Shown: piece by piece, positions 24,530 to 38,800 of the stretch
Layout of the letters: each line of letters begins with the position of its first letter
Position numbering within the stretch: position 1 is the first letter of the stretch
From: Ridgeia piscesae
Lineage: Eukaryota; Annelida; Polychaeta; Sabellida; Siboglinidae
NCBI GenBank assembly: GCA_025642075.2
Contig: JAODUO010000470.1
Coordinates: 165,001 to 229,000 of the forward strand
Reading direction: 5' to 3'
DNA length: 64,000 bases
Made by a program: the position numbers and the translations under genes
The notes under the pieces: model-generated
What the model was told of the DNA's origin: nothing
What the model saw: the letters and a program-made list of their open reading frames with translations, nothing else
Databases searched by the model: none

Positions 24530-27500
24530 CACACACAGATATATATATATATAATACAAATGTGTAAATATATATATAATAAAAATAAACAGGGAAAAAG
24601 TGACTTTATAGAAACAGTCGAGATAAAAAATGATAACAAAATAAACTAACATTTCAGTAATGCAAGGGTTATTTTCAGATACATATCAACAAAACATGCT
24701 ACAGCATATGCTACCTGCCACTGATCGACATTGTAATCCCACCCACACCAACCTTTTCAGTTTAGCCGACGTGTTGGTGTTGATCTGCACCCAATGATCT
24801 GCAAACTCCGTCAATTCTACATTGAGTGGTGGACATGTGACTCCCTGTAGTAACTGGTGCCCTCTGTCGACGACATCATACAACATCGGCTTCTCATCGT
24901 CGAGCACCGACTGGACGTTGTTGTGGTCCCAGATCTTATGCCGGACGTCGTCCAGTGAGTCCATCTGCCCGGCGTCCTGTGGGAGCTGACCTTCGAGCCG
25001 AGTGACCCAGTCTTTCATCTGACGGAAGAGGTCATCGAACTGTGTCCACTGCTGCTCGAGACGACCGAGTTTCTGCGCCCGCATAGCGGCCTTATCCTGG
25101 ATGACATACGTCAGGTTCGTGAGGCGTGTGTGTGATGTCGTGTAGCGCTGACGCGTCGCTCTGTCGACCTTCTGCGCCATGGTGTCAAGGAGCACGTGGT
25201 GACTCTCAAGGTTGTTGAAGAACTCCTGAAAATGTCAAGGTCGGAAGATTGTTATTAATTAATTACACTGTATGTATATGATCTGAATTAATTAATTATG
25301 CTATATGTTTTAAATGTATTAATTGGGTCCTAATACTGCAATTATATAACTGCATTGTCACTGTCAGAAAAGCTGAATTAATTAATTACACTATACGTAC
25401 TGAATATATTAATTGGGTCTTAATACTAACAGTTTATTTTATACCTGCTTACTTTTCAGTTTCAAATTTTCTGGGTGATTGAAGATATCTCGTTAGGCCC
25501 AGCTGTTCGTCTGTTCCTGATCGACGAATTTTTTTAATAATTTGGTGTTGGAGATTATTCTTAAATCTGAACAGTACGGGATGACTGGAATGATGATGGA
25601 GTTGTTGAAGATCTTAAATTAAAATGAAGGAGATTTTCTTTCCTGGATTTGACATTGGAAGAGAGGGGTGAGTGCTGTCAGATATCTGATGGGAAAATCC
25701 GGGAGAATTGCCTATTTTCGGGGCATCTGCGTAGGAGAGTCACAAAACGGGAGACTCCCTGAAATGTATATTTAAAGAAATTATTCACTAATAAAAAACT
25801 AATCTAATAAATGTTCATGAAGACAACAGACCATGTGATCTTGCTGCTGCTGTCGCAGATGGGTCAGGTCATCACATGCGATTGCTTCGCTGCGGAGTTT
25901 GCTCTGTGCAGTCTCCAGGTACTCCGTATACTCCTCCAGCAGACGCTCGTACTGACTCTGTAGACTCACGGCTCGCTCCAGCTCCGCCGCTCGCTCGGTT
26001 GCCTAGCAACAACGACACGTTCATTTTTCACTGGGTATATTTAGAAGACGAAAATCTGAACTAAAAAGCCACGTTAACTAATCAGCTAATACAACACAAC
26101 ACATCAAATACATAATTTGACTGAATTCCACATTTTAACTTTTTTCAGAATTACAACCAGATCATTAAAATTACCTGCACGCTCCGTTGCCTAGCAACAA
26201 GGACGAGTTAGTTTTATCACAAGGTAAATTTAAGATTTAGAAGAAGAAAATCAGGATGACTGACACTATAAAGTCACATTAAATAAGATAATAAAGTGCA
26301 TAAAATACACAATTTGAGTGAATTACACTTCATTTACTTTTCCACTCCATTTTAATGTTTTCCATAATTAGAATCAGATCATTACAATTACCAAACATAC
26401 AATATGCTTATAATTCCAAAAGAGAAATATACTCAAATTACTGAGATAACAACGAAATATTAAACCAGATAAAATAGATTAACTCAACTCCATATACTTT
26501 TAAAATAACATCTTCATGAGTTAAGATAACTAAAATAACGACAGTTCATTTAGACCAGTTGATACGTTCATGGATTACGTGACATACCTTCTGCTGCAGT
26601 TCTAGCCAATGGCTGTGAAGGGCACTGAGTTCAACTGGCAAGGTCACCCGGGGGTCGTGCTCCAACATTGTGTTGCCACGGTGACTTAGTTGCTCCAGAG
26701 TTTGCTCGTACTCGCAGAGTTTTTCTTCGAGTCGTCGTGTCTCAGCCTGCTTGTCCTCCAGGGAGGTGGGGCTTGTTGCCATGGACGCGTACTTCTGACG
26801 CGTCTCTGACAGTTGCATCTGAAGACTGCGCACGTCGTCCTACAATCAACGGAATGCAATTAATAATCATAATTGTGGTTATTTTACAATATATTAATCT
26901 ACAATGTAACATAGTAATCTTTTGAAAATTTAAAACTTCATGATAAAATGCTACTTACCCCCATACTGTAACTTTGTTACGATGTAAAGTAGTAGTTTCT
27001 TGAAATAAAACCATCCAGGATAATGTGCTATTTTCTCTTTAAAATTACATTTTATCCATAGAGACTGATAATTTCTACCTCTGCTTAAACCTGGGACATC
27101 AATTATTTTATGCACACATCATTTTCATATATGTATTCACAAATAAAAACCAGGCCATTCCTAAAAACTCCTGACCAATTTGCACCTGGTTTCACACTGA
27201 AGATATACACTGTCAGTAAACCCAAAGAGACCATGTCAATAAACAGCATGTTATCAGTAACAACACAATTCAATCTGAGGAATATTAATTATTTTAAAAA
27301 CACTTTATTAATAAATTTTTACACTTTTCTCAGATGGTAAAATAAACCATGCTGGTAACCATCACATAGTCATTGCCAAAACAAATCAAACAATTATTAA
27401 ATTTACGTTGAAATGGGCCAACTCAGGGAAAGAATGGGAGATGGAAAACTGGCAGAGATTAGATGCCCAGAAAGTGAACTGAAAAAGAACGAGAATACGA

Positions 27501-28895
27501 TAGGAGAACTGCGTTAAGAGATCTGGAAAGAGTGGGAGGAGAATGGAGAACAACAGCCAGAGACAGAAGGAGTTGGAGACTGTAGTGAGAGAAAAAGTGA
27601 GGAGGAAAGGAAATATGAAGAAACGTTGACAGTAACCACGGCCAACCTCACCCCTGATGACAGGGACAACAAGAGGAGAATAACAAAATGTTTGAGACGT
27701 TCCCTAAGTCACCTGATATGCCTTCCACTCGTTGTTCTTCTCCTGCAACTGTTCCTCCCTGTCCTGCGCCTCCCTCTCCAGGGTCTTCAGCCTCTCGTTG
27801 AGGGAGCTGATGGTGGTCTTGATGAGTTGTCGACTCTCACTTCCTGCCTCCGCCATCACACTGGTCGCCACACGGTTCATCGTCGCAATCTCCGTCTGCA
27901 GTGCCTGTAGCTCCCTCTGGAGGCTCTGTATGTAACAACAAAACATAGATTTCGTTTACGGTGTGAGCTAACGAGGATATAAATAATTAGTCTTGGATAA
28001 TAATAATTAAGAGAATATTTTGTGGCACCCGTTTCACCTATTTTATAGTACCCCAACAAAAATTGCTCAAAGGCACTTTCCAAGTGTTTTAAAATCAGTC
28101 AAACCATAAATGGTAAAGTGAAAACATTTTAGGAAGTGATTTATATATTTATTAAATAGATTATTCAAAATATTTCTTTTTACAACTTATTAATTCAGAA
28201 GTAAATATTCTGTCAAACTTTGTATCACTACATTTCAATGGAACAATTGGTAATACAGATATGAGCATGATAAACTTATCTATAACATTTATTAATGCTA
28301 ACAAAAACACAGGGGAATAAAGTGTCCAGCTAATACAGCTACGCCCTTGTTTACCACTGCCATTTAAAGCTGAATCTACACTGTCCACTAAAATCGACAA
28401 TCACCTTTCCCAAAAAAAAGTTCATTAAAAATTGAGTATCGAACCCACCTCATTGTCCCTCAGGTGTTGTCCAGCGTCGCTCTCACAGGGTGTTCCAAAC
28501 AGTCGCAGTTCGATATCGTCGAGCCATTCCGACACATTCATCATGGCGTCCTGGTACAGCTGCTGGTAATGTAGAGTCTGCTCGAGACGATTCTGTTTGT
28601 CGAGAACCTGACCTTGTAGCTTCTCCCAGCATGCAGTTAGCTCTGCGAGACTGCTGCGCACCTCCGTCACCTTGCCGTCAGTAGTGGCAAGGTCGTATCT
28701 GCTCGTCACTTGATAGGGACGATAGTAGGCCATCGACTCACCTACAAACTCCTGGTGGGAGGAGAGAGGGGATTATTAGGGGACACCCAGGGAGGAGGGT
28801 GTGTGCTTGCATGCGTATGTGTTTTGTGTGAGAGTGTGTTGTGTATCTGTGAGCATGTTTGTGTTGTCTGTGTGTGTGTGTGTGTGTGTGTGTTG

Positions 28896-28966
<71 letters not shown>

Positions 28967-29025
28967 TGTGTTGTGCATGTGTGTATCTGCTGTTGTGTAT
29001 ATATATGTGTGTGTTTGTGTTGTCT

Positions 29026-29123
<98 letters not shown>

Positions 29124-29196
29124 TGTGTGTGTGTGTGTGTCTGTGTCGTGCATGTGTGTATCTGCTGTTGTGTATATATATATGTGTGTGTTGTGT

Positions 29197-29294
<98 letters not shown>

Positions 29295-32200
29295 TGTGTG
29301 TGTGTATGTGTGAGTGTGTGTGTATGTGAGTATGTGTGTGTGTAGTGAGGGTGTATGTGTGAGGGTGTATGTGTGTGTATCTGTGTTGTGTACATGTTGC
29401 GTGTACGTCGTGTATGCCTGCGTGTACAACATTGACCTGTCAGTCTAGATGAATCAAATATACCACACACAACACAAATACACCTTACAAATAATCTCAA
29501 GCCACTGACAATTGTCCAATGCAAACACTTCACTCACGGCCATGAAAATCTACGAATACAAAACTACACCACACCTGTGGCTCCTCCTGGGAGATGATCT
29601 CTTGCAGCTGCGACTGCTTCGCCATCAATTCGTTAGACAACTTCTTCCAGCTGGCGTGCACACCTTCGACAGTTGGTTCATCACCATCACCACCAGGGGT
29701 CTCTGTGCCGTGATCGTGGAGTATCTGTTCGGCCTGTATTGAGACGGCTCGCAGCAGGTCCTGGTGTTCTGTCATTTCACTCTCCAACTTCTGCGAGGGA
29801 AGACGATCACAAACGTTGGTTTATTTCACCTCAAAATCCCACAACTGTGCCATGACAACAATATACAACTACACTGAATTGTAGTGTCAAGTCAGACATA
29901 GCTGAAGATATTTTACTAATAGCATCCCAATGGATGTGAGTCCACGAACAAGCACCCACGCATGCATGCACGTGCACACACGCGCAAGCACGCACACACA
30001 CGGTTTTATAATACAGATATAAACTGCATTTTTGAAGTTCAAGAGTAATTATTTTGTTTTTCACCGATTTACATAATATAATAACACTTCCATGTGCAGT
30101 CAAACTGGTCTTTGAGAGAACAGTTCTGCCAAGTGAATTGAACCGTCACACAAACTGGATATCAGGCTACGTACCTTTACATCATAACCTGTAAAGTTAC
30201 ACATTTATGCAATTAGATATTGATTAAAAAATGTAAGTGTTGTCAATAAAACCACATGATTAATACAACTCCAACTTCTGCTACTTCAGAGACCTTCCAG
30301 ATGCTGTCTTTACGTGAATTGAATAGAACCAATACAGAGACACTGTCTAGAGATCAGGGGACCATTTCACTAAGATAAACAGCTCTTAAGGAAAACTCAT
30401 GTTTAAACAAAACTTTCCCTGACACACCGGCGACAATATATTGCTGGCACTTCATGGTGTTGACAGTTTTCACATATTCAAGATCACTGTTAAGGATCAA
30501 AATTGATTTTAAAATGCAAAATCAGGTTTAAGAGCTGCTAACAACGTTAGAGGAATGGTCCCCTGGAGGAGACGGGACGAAAATACTGGAGAAAACAAAT
30601 GAACTGAGGTTGAGGATGAGATTAAACGAACCACAATGTGAATTTTACAACATCGTCCGCCTAACCTCTTTCAGCATCCTCTGCTGTTCGGTCAAGCGTG
30701 CCGACACTTCGGCCCCGGCCGGCTGGGCAGCGAGCCGTTTCGCTTCAGCGATCAGCTTCTGCAGGTCTCCCACGCTGCGGTGGTACTCGTCCAGCTCCTT
30801 CTTGCGTCGAGAACTCGCCTGAAGTGCATCCGCCAGTCTGTCAAGTCTGTGAATGGTGTCGAGACGCAACTCTGAAGTCTCACTCTCGAGCGTGGCCAGA
30901 ACAAGGCGCATCGACTCGGCGTCCGACGGAGACTCATATTTGGCGAGACGGTCGCACTGGATGGAGAGATCTGAGAGCTCCTGGAGCCGTTCACCGAGCT
31001 CCTCCTGCAGGCTCTACAAGCAAGATGGCGGCCATCTTGTATCCTCACATTCTGTTTTGTATTTCAAGGTTTATTCCTTTTGGCGGCTATCTTATATCCT
31101 CACGTTAGAAAACCTGGACATTTTAGTATCTATTAATTATCAATATTTAATTTTTTATCTAAAGTAACAAGCTTCAAATGGAGTAGATATAAGACATGGC
31201 AAGTTATATGTAATTTCTATTGAGGTCACCCTCCTGTTAAGACCACCCACCATTAAGTCCATCTCACTATTAAGGTCACTCTCAGAGCTGGGCCAAAGTG
31301 ACCTGAATACTTAGGTGCTTATATTTATCTTTGCTGAACTTATTTCTTACAGCTGAATGTTAGGATGACCTTAATTGCAAGTTGGCTGCATTGCAGAGGT
31401 GACTGTAATGCAAAGTTCTACTGTACCTGGGAATTCGTAATCTGTCGCTGTAGGACCGCAGTGTCGTATGACGACATGGCTTCGGGTGATTGGAGCGACT
31501 GCGCCTCGGCCAGCCACTGTTGATACTCTGCCACCTGGTGGTCATATCTGGTGTAAGCGTCTCCGCTCTGTCGTTTCTTTTGCAGTTCATTCTGTCAAAC
31601 ACAGTTCAAAGTGAACCAGTGATAAGAGGAATCACAAACGCAGTACGACGAGAGTACCACGCCACAGTGTAGAATGTTATGGTTGCTGTGGCTTTTCAGT
31701 GACGGCTCCACGCCAGTGGAGTGATCGGCCAGACAGTCTGTGCCTTACAGACTCTTTAAAACTTTTGTAAACCACTTGTAGTGTGTTTTATAATGAATTT
31801 ATTTTAAACGTTGCCGATGTTTGCTGGCATCGCCCGCGTTCTCAGTGTTATTTACACGACACCGCGCTGCACTGCACGAGATGACGCCAGACCACGACTG
31901 ATGTCACACTACGGCAACCAATCAAAACCTGGCATCCGTAGTTTCTGTAAAATGGCAAATTTAAAGGTTTTTATATTTTGGCAGTATCATAATTTTAAAG
32001 AGCATCAACCATTTGCTACTAAGGGGCAGAGTAGATTTTATCCCAGGATATGGCCTTTAAAACAGATATTTTCCATAACTGAAAGATGACTTTACCTGCA
32101 GTTGTTTAATGTTGTCCTCCGCTTGTTGCCGTAGCAACTGCACTGAGTCAGCGAGCATGTGCACCGTCGAGTGGATGACGTCACTTGTGTCCGACGACTC

Positions 32201-35200
32201 CGCGTGGAGCAGGACATCTCGTCCTCTCTCCTCTACGTCCTTCACTCGATCCTCGATCAGGTCCAGCTCAGTTAGGAGACTCTACAGCAGCAGGGTCAAA
32301 GTTCAGAAGTCACAGGTCATAAAGGAAGGTTACATGAGCCCTCCAGCAGTAATGGTGCCAGTAGAGGTCAAAGTTCAAGACCAACCCACATATAGATGGC
32401 AACATTCTAAGTAAAATAGATATAAACATGGATTATTGCAGCTAAAGCACTTATCTTGGTAAATTTTTTAAGAGATCACAGAACAAGGTTATTCAAAGGT
32501 CTGTATTTCCAGAAAACATAAAGTTGATCAAATGAATATAATCTTGGAGCAGTAAGAACACAACCAGTATCAGCAAGTGTTGCATTAATAGTTTTTATTA
32601 ACAAGAACATCTGGAAATACTGTTTTCTTGATAGCTCATTTACAAGCAATGAATGTATTGTTCTTACCGGTATGCAGAGTGTAGTTTATAAACAACAGAT
32701 AACATAAATCTTATGAAAAAACACCCAACACTATGATAATAGTGGTAGAGTTTACACTACACTTTTGGTCTGTTCTGACAGTGTAGTGTAAATTCTACCA
32801 CTTACTTTTGCTATTTCCATCAGATCTCACCTGACATCCTTGGAGTTGGACTTCTAGGCTTGACTTGTCAGGTCCGGTCAACAGCTTCTGGACATTGTCC
32901 AGCTGAGAACTGGCCAACTGGACAGCGGCCTGGTACTCCTCCTGTCTCTCAAGTGCGGCATTCAGTTGTTCTTCCCGCTCTCCAAGCTACACCCAGCATG
33001 CAATGGGGCAATTAAATATCCTTATAAACACACAATTAACCCTAAAAGCTAGTGATAAGTTTTTATATTTTATTTTAATCACCTAAAATATCTTTGACAT
33101 CAATATTTTTACATATCACATATTAACTAATACATAAACATAACAATTCCTTGTACAACATTTAAGAAATATATATTATAATTGCATAATATATTTAAAC
33201 TTTATATCTGTGTGTGATTACACAATCTAAGTACCGGGTACTTTTAAAAATGAACATATTTTCTAACGTAGTTTAAATCATATATGACAGATAAATTATT
33301 TAATAAAAATAAATTATTGGAAGTATTGCTTAACATAAATTCATAAAGATGTCAGGAAAACATATACTCATTTTTGTATATATATATAACATACATACTG
33401 CAAAAACATATATATTATACAGCATACATTTAAGTAGCTCAGTGCTTTCTTGACGAAAATGGACAGTCACAATGACAGAACGAGGCAACAGTCAACGAGT
33501 ATCTTTTCACTGACACATTCTTGTGGTTTTATCTGATATTACTGCCTATCAACAGTGCCAGGTGCAAACATATATTATGGTGCAATGGCAAAGCATTTGT
33601 GGTGCGAAGTGCGAGTCTTGCACACGTGCTGCAGTCAGGTTAGTATGTGTCATCAACAGTTCACTCAGTCAGACTGAACTTGATGAGGTTGTTTTGTAAA
33701 AGAACCAGCCAGACATATTAGCCGGTGACAGCAGTTCGATTTAAACAGCAAATATGTTGGGTAAATTAATATTAATTACTGGAAATATATTTATAAAAAT
33801 TAATATATATTTCAGATGGGCAGGTTACATATAAATAGAAATAAATGCTGAATTTTTTATATGCCAAACGTTTGTTGTCCAATTATCACTGGGGTTGTGC
33901 CTTAGGCGGTGGTCATGTTAAATCTTGTAAATGAATAAACTTATTCTCAGAGCTGTTATTTTCGTTTATATCTACAAGTATTTATACTAGTCAAGATTAA
34001 ATATCATTACATCAGGAGCAAATAAATAAAAATACTGCTGCTGCCATCTGGTTGGCCATGCGTTGTGAGAGCATCTTTACAACGCACTGGTCACTGACAC
34101 AGATGTACAGCTCCATGCGTTGTAAGAAAACATCTGTTCACAGGAAGACAGTGCATCTGGGTGCAATCTACGACCGATTGGGATACCTGACACTGCAAAT
34201 TTATCCAGGAAGAATTCAGTTCGACGACAGTTCTTGGGGTGGCTGAACACAGCGACCAGTCGCTACCACTAGGGGTAGCTGACAGCTCACTGTAGAATTG
34301 TGGGATAGCTACAAACTCGCTACCAAGCGACTGAAAGCAAAAGGTTCACGGACTTGTTTTAAAGGAAATAAAATTAAACAAAAAACCTAGATTCTCAGCT
34401 CAAGGTTAAAACACAACTTTGTGTTTATTTAATTTTGTTGACTATCGATAAATTATTTTGAACATTGATCCGATGACACATGTAATTAACAACTAGAATT
34501 GTAACTAGTTAATTATGTTTACCTCACCACTTAACCTTACACATATCCATGCCGTTTTCACGAATATGTTTACGTTAAAAAAAATATTCCGAGCATATTT
34601 TTATGACTTTGTCTCAAACGTATTGTAATCAGTAAGGTTTTCATGATTTGTCAAAAACTCGACAGATGTTTACCTGACTTGATGTCGGGGTGTCAACCCC
34701 AGAGAGAGTTCGGGGGCTACTTCTAACAGCTCCATCGCTGGTTGGCATGACAACCAGCTGTCCATCTGTTCGGTCAGCCTTTGTTATGTTGACAAATGTC
34801 ATGTGACTTTGTCTCCCTCCCATGGCTGGTAATTCGGCATTTGCCGTCTGCATCGTTTCGTGACAAATCAAAGACAACTCTGCATGTTTCTGCGGAATTT
34901 CCTGAGAATATTCATCGATTGTTTCTATGGAAACAGACTCATCGAGAAGTAGCTGTTGCTCGGATACAGTTGTTATGGCACCGGAAGAATCAGCTGACCT
35001 TACCACTGTGGCATTGACATCGGAAATTGTCACCTGATCATGTGCGAGTTCATCAATAGATGGCGCCACAATTTCCAATGGGATTTCTTTGATGGACGAC
35101 ACTGTGTGGACGGTGTCCGAATACTTCTGCTGACCATCAGTGGTCTGGTCAGCCTCTGACTTGTAGTCGGTCAATATTCTCTCGGTATTTTCCAAACGGT

Positions 35201-35774
35201 CAGTTACAACTGGACTGGATGACCTCTTTAACTCCTGCTGTACAACGTCCATCCCTTGCCCGTCCAGTGTTGACACGGGTGACGTCGTCTCCATCGTCAC
35301 CACCCCGCTGTCCTTCACAGTGGCGTCACCTATAGGCACCGACTCGGAACTAAGCGACGATGGAAACAACGCTAAATCGGAGAGGCTCTCGATGTCGGCA
35401 AGTTCCTGATGCAACGGGATCATCTCTGCGATCAATGCACGACTCGTCTCATTTATCTCGTTGATGTGGATCTGCCAAGTGTGAATCTGCGCGGTCAACT
35501 CCTGGATGTCGAGAGTGCACAGGGAGGGTTAAGTAATTCAGATCACACAGCACGTGGTGGCAGCTGTACATATGTACACGTGCAAAACATGGCAAGAACG
35601 CAGACTCAGAATTAAGCAAGGAATGCAGTACAGTACGATACAATACAGCAACTTGCTGGGCAGCGTACACGCAAAACGGACAACTAGAAATTATTTATGT
35701 ATTACAGGTCTAGCATTAATGTCAATGACAAATATGTTAAACCATCGAGATAAACGATTGAAATTACTGTTCAT

Positions 35775-35809
<35 letters not shown>

Positions 35810-38800
35810 GTCAGAACACAGTTGGTTTTTAATTACAGACTAATTAGGATGTCATGGTCATAATTTGTGTCCATGTTACCTACTGCCTGAGACATTACAT
35901 TACATTACCTTCCTGTTGTCATCTCTTAGCCACCAACAATTGTATCCATGCTTTCATTGCCATAATATCTGTTACTTCCTGCTTCAGAATGTACACATTT
36001 GAATCTACTTTCAATTTTGAAGTCAAACTTCCCAGTTTCGCGTATCGGTTCTCTGTTCTGACCCATGTATAATTGTTGATTTTGTTATAATTGATTTTGT
36101 TAGGTATTAATTCTTTCTTACAAATTGTGACCAGTTTATCTTTAGTCACAGCACTGTGACAACCAAATTGTGAATACTGCAATGTCCGTTTTTTGAATTG
36201 TCATGAATCATTTCAGCACCAACACAGAAATCACCTCACACTGCGTGTCGACATGAAATATAATGGCATGCCCAGCAAGATGCTGACAACAAAGTATGCG
36301 TCATCTCACAGGACTGGTTTGTGAACAAGCGTGCAAATTATTGCGTGAATAACACACAGGTAGTGATATGCCTCTTGAGAAATAGTTTCGTCTTCTGCTG
36401 AAAATGCTCAGATTGAGTAAGAAAATTAGTTTAGAAAATCTGAAGACCAAATCGTTCACAGCCGGTAAAATCAGCGATGTCACATGACGGCCATACATAC
36501 GCTGTGCTCCGCAAGTTGCTGTCGCAGTCCGTCGACACTAGACTCCGCCACTGGAGCTGTCTGGAGTCGTTGCTGCGCTTGAGCGATCATGCGTGTCAGA
36601 GTGGTCACTTCTTCCTTGTACTTCTCCACCTTGACCACTGCTTCCTTCAGTTGTTCCTGCTGGCTGACAGCTCGCTGCTTCAACTGACCCATCTTAGTGG
36701 TCAGTCGCTGACCCTTGCTGGACATGCCAGAGGCCGGCAGCACTTGCTGCTGGCGGGTCAAGATGGCTGTCAGTTCCTGCTCGTGTCTCTCTATCTCAGA
36801 CAGCAGGGTCTGTGAAGGACATCATGTGACAGTGTCATGTGACTGACATGTGACATCATTGAATGCTAACAAACACTAAAAATGACTAGCTTTTTATTGT
36901 TTAACAATAAACTAATAAAAAATAGCAAAATACTTACATACCAGGGGGTAATCTCAAATCTACTTAAAAATTGGTCAAGGCACTTTGCAAATATGATAAT
37001 AATCATCTAAGTTTTAATTGTCTATGTTGGAAATTTACTGCTCCAATTTCAACTGGTTCTCTCACAATTTTCAAATAAATATTAATAACAAAATATATTT
37101 TTATTACATCTTAAAAATAATAGTTTTGTAAATGTAATAATTAAATGTCTAACTATGTTTATTGGTATCACTTTAAATTAAAAATCTACATTGCAAGTAC
37201 ATACAATTATTCTATCTAATGTAAGATTGTTGACATACAAATAAGTTTATTTCAACTTTACACAACACATAAATTGCCCCGTAAAGACAAATTCATTAAT
37301 CAGGTAAGCTGCACTACATACTAATTAACATTAATTTAATATTTTTGGGAATAATTTGATTTGGGTGATGTCTCCTGACTCTTCCAGTTTTTTTTTATTT
37401 CAATATCATACATTGCACCATGTATACAACAAGCTTACGCAGTTTTTATTATTTTTGTAATTTTGGACACAGGTATATTGTATTATGTATGGGTCGAATA
37501 AAAGCAAATTCTTCTTTTTCTTCTTCAAATAAATACGACTTCGAGAGAAAAGGTCGTGTCACTCACCTGGCGCTGTGCTAACTGCTCCCTCAACGGCACC
37601 GCTGTGTCCTTGACCTCTAGCGTCTCGCTCACCGTTTCGATCCATGCAGTCAGTGTCTCCACCTGGTGGTCAAGTTGGCACCACTCTCCTACGACCTGTT
37701 GGAGCGCATCCAGTCGTCCCGTCGTCTCACTCTGTGTGGTCAGCAGCTGTTCTCGCAGAGCACTGACCGTTCGGCCACACGACTGACCGCCCACTCGCTC
37801 CAGCTGCTTGGCCAGGCTGGTCAGCGTATCCAGTTGGCGGGTGTTAACGGTCATCTCCTCGGCTAATGCCTGAAACACATGTCCAAAGTCGTGTAAGAAT
37901 TTTGAATGTGAAATGGTGGTGGGCTGTGGTCACTGTCTATGAAATTTTCATTTTTATATCAGATTTAAACAATGTTAACAAAACTTCTCTTATATATATA
38001 TGATAATATATATATATTATACATACATATATATATATAATATCCTATATGTCAAATGTATCATCACTATGAGTATAAAGTCAAATGTGAACAAAACTAT
38101 TCATTTGACATCTCAAAATCTTACTTTAAAAATGGATTGGTTTAAAAAAATAGGCCTGTCTATTTAAAACACTAAATTATTATTCAATTGCCAGAAGAAC
38201 ATTAACATATACGTTATCATGAAACGAATATCATTTAGAATGAAATCTTCGCCTCCTCCGGCCTAAAACTGTGAGTAACATCCAGTTGAGGATAACAAAG
38301 TTGGTGTACCTTAGAAAACATTTACTTACAACACTAAACAATCCCCAGCCCACTATGTAATATTTTTAAAGCCGACTTTTGTGATATCACCTAAAACATG
38401 TCACAAGACAACATTTCTCTAATAACCTACCCTGGCCTGCGACAGTTGCGCCTGAGCCTCAACTAGGTTCGTATATGTGATGGTCGTCGTGGCAACGTTG
38501 TGAGCACGCTCCACCTGATTGGACAATGCCTGAGCTGTTTCCTCAAACTGGAGCAACAATTCCTGAGCCTCGTTCAACTCGGAGCGACATTGCTCCACTC
38601 TACTCCGGAGCGCCTGCCACCTGCTCCATACGTCTGACACGGATGCCTTCATGGCTGTGATGTCACCAGGGTCAGCTGTGGTGGCAATGTCGTTGGCACA
38701 CTGTTGCAGCCTGTCCAGTTTTGGGCGGCATTCCTCAATTTCGGCAATAAAGGCCTGAAGAGTAAAATGATACTTTGGCATAATTTGTGGCGAGAATAAA

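Noticed and set aside
28742..29533. Long open frames rich in His-Thr or Cys-Val on both strands
   Set aside because: They are translations of the (TG)n microsatellite; no start context, splice or homology.
34030..34340. GC-richer block with a 64-codon + strand frame in the intron after exon 23
   Set aside because: Checked for exon, tRNA or LINE signatures; none found.
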